NCBI GenBank assembly: GCA_027919835.1
Contig: JANVFP010000020.1
Location: 682,001-746,000 of the forward strand
DNA: 64,000 nucleotides
DNA from: Lentinula raphanica
Lineage: Eukaryota > Basidiomycota > Agaricomycetes > Agaricales > Omphalotaceae
Direction: 5' to 3'
In this document: in pieces, positions 57,768-64,000 of the stretch
Numbering within the stretch: the first letter of the stretch is position 1
Layout: each line of letters opens with the position of its first letter
Position numbers and translations under genes: made by a program
The notes under the pieces: generated by a model
Databases searched by the model: none
Told to the model about the DNA's origin: nothing
Seen by the model: only the letters and a program-made list of their open reading frames with translations

Positions 57768-58628
57768 ATGAAAGCCTCTTTGATCATGTTTCGAGCAGGA
57801 GTAGCGGTCCAAGTTCTTGTCCTGATCTTGGTACCACTACTTTTGTTCTGTGACGCAATTCCCGTGAGTGCTCGGAGAAGAAACAGAGAGCTTTCCTTAC
57901 ATATAGTTTTCGTACAGATTCCTCCTGGTCAAACGCAAGGAGCGCCGAGAGCTCCTTCTGCCCACCGTTCACCCTCTGGCTCACCACCACCATACCATCA
58001 TAACGACGAGATTTTTGAAACACCTGATCCAGCCGCTGATTCACCGCTGCCACGATACGAAGACGGTCCGGGCTCAATGCTTGTCACAGCATTCCCGTAC
58101 GCGTTCGAGGAAACACCACCAACATACAGACTGGTCCCAAAAAACAACTCTCACACGGACTCTCCCTTGCCTTCGCTGTTGATCTATCACTACATCGACT
58201 ACCCAGACTATCCAGCCGGGAGCGACTTCGAGTCATATCATCTAATTCATCCTGACCATGAAAACTACCCCGAGGAAACCGAGAAGGTTTTGCAACTGCA
58301 AGAAGTACGAGAAGAGGTGAACGAGATGCTCTTCATTTACACCCGGCAGAACGATATCAAGGAGATTGCTACTGAGCAGTTTCGGGCACAGTGTCATGGG
58401 CATGTGACAGGGAACAGAATTATTTATGCACACCGCTGGTACCCGTCTTATAGCTTGGAGCCTGGGGTTGAGGTTCATGCGAAGATCAAGACAAAGGTGT
58501 TTGATGAGATGAATGGTCGGGCGCTTCGTACGGAAGAGTGGTTAGTGACTGTTAAGCAGAACCCAGAAGGAGGCATGCAAGGGGCGAAGGTCAAGGATGT
58601 GGAGGGTGCAGTTTATCCAACATTATGA
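57768..58628 (+). CDS. Small secreted or membrane-anchored protein of unknown function, copy 2
   Basis: Exons 57768-57863 and 57918-58628 give 268 residues. The intron (54 nt, GTGAGTGC to TTCGTACAG) is a multiple of three and free of stops, so an unspliced message would insert 18 residues and stay in frame. In copy 1 the intron is 56 nt and cannot be read through. Both first exons have 32 codons and end Pro. The hydrophobic segment (VAVQVLVLILVPLLLFCDA, residues about 10-28), the Pro/Tyr-rich linker, the LLIYHYIDYPDYPAGSDFES block, the HRWYPSYSLEPGVEVHAK block and EEWLVTVK are shared with copy 1, while the Lys-rich C-terminal tail of copy 1 is missing. No known domain is recognised. It lies in the GC-richer compartment. 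Confidence 0.82.
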   Translation: MKASLIMFRAGVAVQVLVLILVPLLLFCDAIPVSARRRNRELSLHIVFVQIPPGQTQGAPRAPSAHRSPSGSPPPYHHNDEIFETPDPAADSPLPRYEDGPGSMLVTAFPYAFEETPPTYRLVPKNNSHTDSPLPSLLIYHYIDYPDYPAGSDFESYHLIHPDHENYPEETEKVLQLQEVREEVNEMLFIYTRQNDIKEIATEQFRAQCHGHVTGNRIIYAHRWYPSYSLEPGVEVHAKIKTKVFDEMNGRALRTEEWLVTVKQNPEGGMQGAKVKDVEGAVYPTL

Positions 58629-58850
58629 GCGATTCAAAGTGTACTGTCATCATATTGTAGAGCAATGAAGCTACCTCTCCTTCTCCTCCATCCCACAACA
58701 GCAGCCACTCCTCCCTCTCTATCCACTGAGAGACTCCATTTCTAGGAATGAACATGTAACCTTCCCTTTTTCCTCTATTCCTCTTCGTCCCTTCTAACCC
58801 CTGTATAACCCGTCGATGAGTCGGACGCACATGCTCAAACGCCTGGTTCT
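58629..58850. other. 3' flank of secreted-protein copy 2
   Basis: Pyrimidine-rich 3'-UTR-like sequence. Nothing else seen. Confidence 0.4.
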
Positions 58851-59200
58851 GATTGTTCTGGCAGAACCTCATGACAGAAAGATGAGAAGATGAGATTTTC
58901 GAGCGTGTAGTAGGAGTCGGTTTGGAATTGAGAGAACGACGATGCTTGATAGATGAGAAGGGTGAGATGAGTGGGGGTGGGGGTGGACGAGAAGAGAAAC
59001 GTACCACAGCAACAATAACGCCTTCGACCCGACACTCGACCAGAAACTATATCAACCCAGAAATTATCCGAACTCTGACTGGTCTTGAAAAGGTCCTGCT
59101 GCGATAGAGAGAGGAGGAGAGAGAACAGGGTTCGAATTCGACATCGCACGATCGGCCTTGAGAAAGCGTTTGCCAGAGGTGCCAGAAGTAGGGGAGAGGG
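58850..59200 (+). repeat. Dispersed repeat family C, copy 2
   Basis: It shares GTGTAGTAGGAGTCGGTTTG and the following 90 bases with 38178-38290 in direct orientation. Its continuation, with GGTCTTGAAAAGGTCCTGCT (59081) and the phrase around GCCTTGAGAAAGCGTTTGCC, is present in reverse complement at 63405-63510. Confidence 0.6.
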
Positions 59201-59379
59201 ATGGAGGTAGCGGACGAAGAACATTTCCCCGAATTGTGGCCAGTGTAATTGCCTTGTTCACCCCTTTGAGTTTTGACTTGGCCCCAACCTTTTGACGCGC
59301 TACCACTCCTCTGTTCTCAGTCGTGTATATCCCTACTTGTCGCGAACGTTAGTTAAAAGAAACGAGCTCGTCGACGGAG

Positions 59380-59720
59380 GTCGAGTGTATGTTTAGTATG
59401 TTCTCGAGAGAAGACCTCGACCTGGATGATGTCAAAGGGATCGGGGAGAGGGGGGAAATGGGAAGGATGAGAGAAAGGAAGGGGAGGGGAGGGGATGGGA
59501 TGGGAGAAACCAATTTCCGAATTCAGCTTCATAAGATCGGCCTTGACGATGGATGTACGAGAGGTTTAGCGGCGAATGAGGTAGATGAGGAGGTGGAGGT
59601 GCTAGACGAAGATATCGAGACGAGTATCTCGTCATCCTCGACAAGCATTCTCAGTCGAGCAAAGCAAGTTTGTCGACCGAGCTTTGAACGTTGCACGCGC
59701 GCCGCGATGCACAGATATTA
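59380..59720 (-). repeat. Family A pyrimidine block, inverted copy
   Basis: The complement reads as the usual landmark order (TCGAGG phrase, CCCCTCCCC run, CT-rich tract). The 110-codon plus-strand open frame through it is purine-rich low complexity and not supported as a gene. Confidence 0.45.
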
Positions 59721-59789
59721 GATAATAATGCAGTCAAAATTGTTCAATAATCTTTTCCGTTCTTTTTACACATATTTGGTACAAGATCA

Positions 59790-61090
59790 GAGATACTAAA
59801 CTGTAGAAAGTGAGTAAGCATTGACATGGACAGTCGGACGACAGAAACCATCACTCACGAATATGTCCCGTGCTAAATGTCGTCCTCTCGCAACGTCTCA
59901 TTCTTCCATAGCCCAAACCTAGAGCCTAGTCCCACCAGACGGCCAAAACGAGTATTGGTTTGAGGTTGAGAAAGTAGGTGGTCGAGGTGAGAGTTTACAA
60001 TATTCGGTTCGATGTAAAACCCTAACCCCACAATTCAGCGTAAGTAAACTGACTCTGAGCGCCCTCCTTACACGCTCCTCAGACACTTTCCTTCTTTCAC
60101 CATGCTCGTCCCATGCCGTCGTCATCCGCTCTAACGACACCAACACCAACGGCTCAGATCATATTACTATGAACTTGAGCTGGATTCGAGGTTCTCATAT
60201 CAACGATGCCGGTTTTCTCTTGAAGCTTCAACTTGAACTGACGCGGTGATGGGAAAGAGGACTAGGAAAGGTTGGATAGCGTTGGTAAGATCTCTCGCAG
60301 GCTGCTGATCCATCGTCTGAGTACGTTCTCTCTGCCATCTTGTCGCTTATATCCATCATGTCAACTCCTTTGAATTTCGTTAGCCTATTCGAGCCTTCGC
60401 TCTTCTCCGAAACCTGAACCGCCGATAAAAATTGTAGCTCAGCACGACTCTACAAGTTGTAGCAAACTCGAGTCTCATCCTCCTCTTCATCGATCCCAAC
60501 CCCCTTGACCGCTTTGAATCAATGAAACGACGCGACGCTCGATAGAATCAATAGCGAAAAAACAGAGACTTCTCCGAGTTGGTGTCGTCAAGGTCCGCGC
60601 AGCATTAAAGCTGACCTGATCCGTTTCCACTCTTGCCAGTGTGCCCTTCTTGTCTTGTTCTCGATACCGACAGTCTGCGAACGATACTCGACAACGGATG
60701 CACAACTCAAGAGTCAACAGAAACTCACGGTATCACTCTCAACGGTCCTGAGGAAGCATTCTTGAGGAGATGGATTAGGGGATTGACACAGAACTCGTTT
60801 AGCGATGCGAGACCACCTTCTCAAGCTGAAGTCAAGAGCGGTGTGGTAAGGAAAGTGTTCTCCGAAGTTGGATATAGGACGGGGTGGGTACGTTTTGCAC
60901 GCGTGTTCTCGTCTCTGTTCATGTCATCTTACTGACTTACCTCCGCAGAGACGTGTACTTCAGCGTACCTAGGCTTTTCACAACACTCTCCTGTAGTAGA
61001 CACCGCACGGGTCGTTCGGTTGTTCTTGCTATGTCGACCGCTCGTGAACTCGTGAAAACGGGATGATATGAAAATCGGCTTCATTCGGCG
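59790..61090 (-). repeat. Dispersed repeat family A, copy d
   Basis: It follows copy b in the same orientation: GTAGAAAGTGAGTAAGCATTGAC, the CCCTAACCCCACAATTC phrase, GGTTCTCATATCAACGATGC, the TATCACTC phrase, GTTCATGTCATCTTACTGA and TCGGCTTCATTCGGC. It is complete end to end but well diverged from copies a and b. Confidence 0.65.
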
Positions 61091-61650
61091 GGGAACGCTA
61101 GTGAGTGGAGTAATGTTTGAGAGGGTTGAGGATAAGTCTAAATCAGGCAAAGGATTCAAAGATACAGAAAATGGACATAGAGACCGCTGGAAGAGACATA
61201 CACATTGAGCAATTGTTGGAAGACCCAATGTGAAAAGACTGCACCTATGACTCTTCCTGTGCCTCTTTCCAATGTTGCTCTGCTTGTCCAAATTATGGCA
61301 TCGGTCAAAAAAGCGGGAATCGTGAAGCGGTGAGGTTCTGAGAAAAGGACGTTATGCCATAGTTGAGGGCAAAGTCAATAGAAGAAGCGTACCAGATACG
61401 ACGAATCACCTTTACTCATGGTCCCGGTGATTCTTGTGTGAGAGCTTGACGATGTTGGTGTGCCTTTGCTAATTTTGTCCTCTATATCGATATATCGGTC
61501 GTCCATATAGAGCCGAAGTACTGAAGCGTTACAGAGAGCAGAAGTTGAAACATGGTGATCATTGAGCACGATGTTATCCGGGAGTTTATTTTGTCGGCAT
61601 TGGTGAACTGGATAACGGTAGACTAAGAGGATCCTGGAAAGCGTTTGAGC
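61091..61650. other. Gene-free stretch
   Basis: Short minus-strand open frames (60929-61291, 61375-61569) have no recognised motif and partly overlap repeat copy d. Confidence 0.4.
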
Positions 61651-63300
61651 TTGATGTAAGTTTTGGAGGAGAGATCCGTGTTAGCGTTGATAGACAATGG
61701 GCAATTTTAGGTAGGGTACGAGTAGGTGAACGAATGAGAAGAAGGGTAACAGCGTGAGCGCTTGAGCGCTAATCTGAGTTTACGGTGGAATAGGGTTAGG
61801 GTTTTTTCTCGGACTGAATGTCCGCTATAATCTCTTCTTAGGCTCTCACTTCCACCCACCCACTTCGCGGGTTCTTCCTTAAATCAGTGCTTTCTCCGGT
61901 CGTCTGGCGGTATTATCTAGGCTTGGACTGGAGCTTCAGCTATGGAAGGACTAGGCACTGCGAGAGGACAAAGTTTAGCAAATGACGGATGAGTGAGTGA
62001 GATGTTTGCATTCGTCAATGTTTACTCACTTTCTACAGTTTGGTATCTGTAGCTTCGAGAGAAATGTACATAGAAATCACGGAATACTACACTGCTCTAT
62101 TGCATGATGATGCTCTCAAACTTTCCGAAGATCTCAATTTGTATTCGCAAACTCACTGGAATATCCACAACACAGAACAAAGAGGAAGGGCAATGCATCT
62201 CGTGATAAGTCGAACTAGAAGAGGATGAGAATGGTCTGGGCCCGAGCTGCTTGATGAACTGCGTTTATCGTCTTCATTGGGAAGAATTCGGGGACTTACC
62301 AGATCATACGCAGCTCTCTCAATGCTCTATACCTTTGTCCACTATCACCACCCTCTTCCTACCCTTCGTCAAGACCAACCATACGATACTGATCATGAAG
62401 AACTCTGTCATGCCCCTCCTCCTCCCTCCTCGCGACCCTTGCTGCTCCTTCCCCAAACAACGGCGTTACTACACAATCCGAAGGATGGCTCTACGTGCTT
62501 ATCGGAGGAGGCTTTCAAGAAGAGCTATCGTCGAGCCTTCCTCTGGCTGTCTGGTGGGATCCTCCAGGCTTTGAAATGAACTATGGATGAATGGGACGCT
62601 GCGAGAGGAAAGTCAGCAATGGACAGATTCGTGAGTGATATCTCTGTCGTTGACAAATTGATCAATAATTCTTACTCGGGCATGTTAATCAGCTCTCTAT
62701 CTGGATTCGCCCAATAACGTTCATCGCGGCGCACGCACAACATGAGAACAGGGCATGGGTCGAACGTGAGTTATTTGACAAACTCTGCAGTAATCACCTT
62801 CGGGGGGCTGAAGTCAAGGATACATTATCAGATCACACGTTATCCCTCTCATTGTCTCTAATTCTAGTCCAGTACCGCCACCACCACATACACCCCATCG
62901 TCACGACCGACTGTACAAAGCTAAATTGTATCCCCGTCTTCTCCCCTGCTCTATCCTCCCCTTTCCGCCCCTCGGTCTTTTCAATATCATCGAGGGCGTG
63001 TACTCGACTTCCGTCGACGAACTCGTTTCTGTTAACCAACATTCACGACCAGCAGAGTTATACACGACTGAGAACGGGAACAAAGCACGGGTCGAACGTG
63101 AGCTATGTGTTAGTCGTGTTCATCAGACAAATTCCAACGATATACCGAATCGCGCATTCTACCCTCTCCTCATCTCTATGTCTTCGCCCAGTTCCTCTTT
63201 TCCCCGCTTCACTCCTCGTAACCCCTTTGTCAAGCTCGACCGTACGAAACTAAATCGGAACCCCGTCTTCTCCCGGGTGAACAAGGCGATTTCATTGGTT
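61650..63300 (+). repeat. Dispersed repeat family A, copy g plus three pyrimidine blocks
   Basis: 61650-62230 resembles the GTTAGGG to TTTACTCACTTTC part of copies a and c. Three diverged pyrimidine blocks follow at about 62260-62430, 62790-63090 and 63110-63300, each starting with a GTGAGTTATT- or GTGAGCTATG-like phrase and passing CATCTCTATGTCTTC and CTCGTAACCCC-like words. Confidence 0.55.
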
Positions 63301-63399
63301 ACATCGGGGATACAACATACATCAAATGTTCCTCTTCTCGAAATCCCATTCCTTCATCCGCTACCTCCACCCCTCTCCCCCACCCCTTCCCCCACTTCT

Positions 63400-63720
63400 G
63401 GCACCCGCAAACGCTTTCTCAAGGCCGATCGTGTGATGTCGAATTCGAACCCTCTCTTCCTCTCTCTATCGCAGCAGGACCTTTTCAAGACCAGTCAGAG
63501 TTCGGATAATTTCTGGGTTGATATTTTCCGGTCAAGTGTCGGTTCAAAGGCATTTTTGGTCTCGCGGTACGTTTCTTTTCTCGTCCACCCCGACCTCCAC
63601 TGATCTCGCTCTTCTTATCTATCAAGAACCATACTCGTTCTTCAAACACCCACGCCAACCGCTGCTGAACGCTCAAACAACCCTCTCCAACCCACCGACA
63701 CCCCTCCACTTCACTCAAAC
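63400..63720 (-). repeat. Dispersed repeat family C, inverted copy
   Basis: AGCAGGACCTTTTCAAGACC (63473) and the next 60 bases are the reverse complement of 59040-59100; the preceding CGCAAACGCTTTCTCAAGGC matches 59150-59170 in reverse. Confidence 0.6.
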
Positions 63721-63739
63721 CGACGTTGAATCACTAGGG

Positions 63740-64000
63740 GCGCAGCATAATTTCCCGATTCGGGAAAGTTAGAATCAAAAAGTCATTTGGTGCGCGGAAA
63801 TTTCTCTCAATTATCTTCCCAAAACAGTAGATAGCACATACAAACAGAGTAATATTTTGAGATAATGAAAGATGCCGTTTTGCGGCTTGAAATTTTTGCA
63901 GTTTCCTGTCCGATCAGGTTAATCTTTCCCATTGTAGAAAGATTATCTTTCACCCCAAATTTAGCATATCTAAAGCGCCCGGGAAATTTTTGATTTTTTG
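63740..64000. other. AT-rich edge of the window
   Basis: The composition changes abruptly to AT-rich at 63740. TTTCCCGATTCGGGAAA (63751-63767) is a perfect inverted repeat around one base, and AATCTTTC/GAAAGATT (63920-63945) is a second. These may be part of an unseen element continuing past the window. Confidence 0.45.

Noticed and set aside
59389..59721. 110-codon purine-rich open frame
   Set aside because: It is the antisense of the same pyrimidine block, Arg/Glu/Gly low complexity without a conserved partner.
62926..63603. 225-codon plus-strand open frame
   Set aside because: It passes through two pyrimidine blocks and an inverted family C copy; the matching parts elsewhere are in different frames.
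1..64000. tRNA or rRNA genes
   Set aside because: I looked for the A-box/B-box pattern GTGGCNNAGTGG...GGTTCGANTCC and for conserved rRNA words and found no convincing case. A covariance-model scan would be decisive.

Overview
The window looks like nuclear DNA of a mushroom-forming basidiomycete (Agaricomycetes). The evidence is short GT-AG introns of 48-68 nt with CTNA-type branch sites, three genes that join a DUF6535 membrane domain to ankyrin repeats, a multi-exon EF-hand plus ZZ-finger gene of a type I recall only from that class, a truncated F-box gene, and no bacterial-style operons. It is gene-poor and repeat-rich. Family names come from recognising sequence patterns; no database search was possible.

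Layout. 1-12.4 kb: GC-richer, pyrimidine-skewed non-coding DNA made of dispersed and tandem repeats, with one two-exon gene for a small secreted or membrane-anchored protein (3438-4345). 12.5-17.4 kb: a 13-exon EF-hand/ZZ gene, AT-rich, with two apparent frame breaks. 17.7-22.2 kb: transposon territory, with a terminal-inverted-repeat element, a decayed hAT transposase, a miniature inverted-repeat element (MITE) and a GGTAATACC/GGTATTACC dyad array. 23.8-26.3 kb: intact DUF6535-ankyrin gene 1. 27-31.7 kb: the GC-rich repeat family again, including a close inverted copy of bases 1-1435. 31.9-36.5 kb: F-box fragment, an orphan coding fragment, DUF6535-ankyrin gene 2 with a decayed tail, and a gene of unknown function. 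39.0-42.1 kb: a giant palindrome of about 3.1 kb. 42.1-46.7 kb: a three-exon gene of unknown function with a MITE in its first intron, then a domain holding nine GATC-N5-GATC motifs split by a 1.07 kb element. 49.0-54.3 kb: a DUF6535 stub and DUF6535-ankyrin gene 3 with one in-frame stop, an inverted duplicate of the 23.6-26.7 kb block. 54.4-56.3 kb: MITE, tandem repeat and a solo copy of the palindrome arm. 56.4-57.0 kb: a small unknown gene. 57.8-58.6 kb: a paralogue of the 3.4 kb secreted-protein gene. 58.6-64 kb: more of the dispersed repeat family.

The genes do not form a pathway. What they share is a history of duplication. The secreted-protein genes are a pair, the DUF6535 genes form a set of four (one stub, two damaged, one intact), and the non-coding background repeats in both orientations. 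The most unexplained signals are the GATC-N5-GATC array, the palindrome whose outer arms are much more alike than its inner part, and a MITE family with CATCAG(G/C)AAAA ends.
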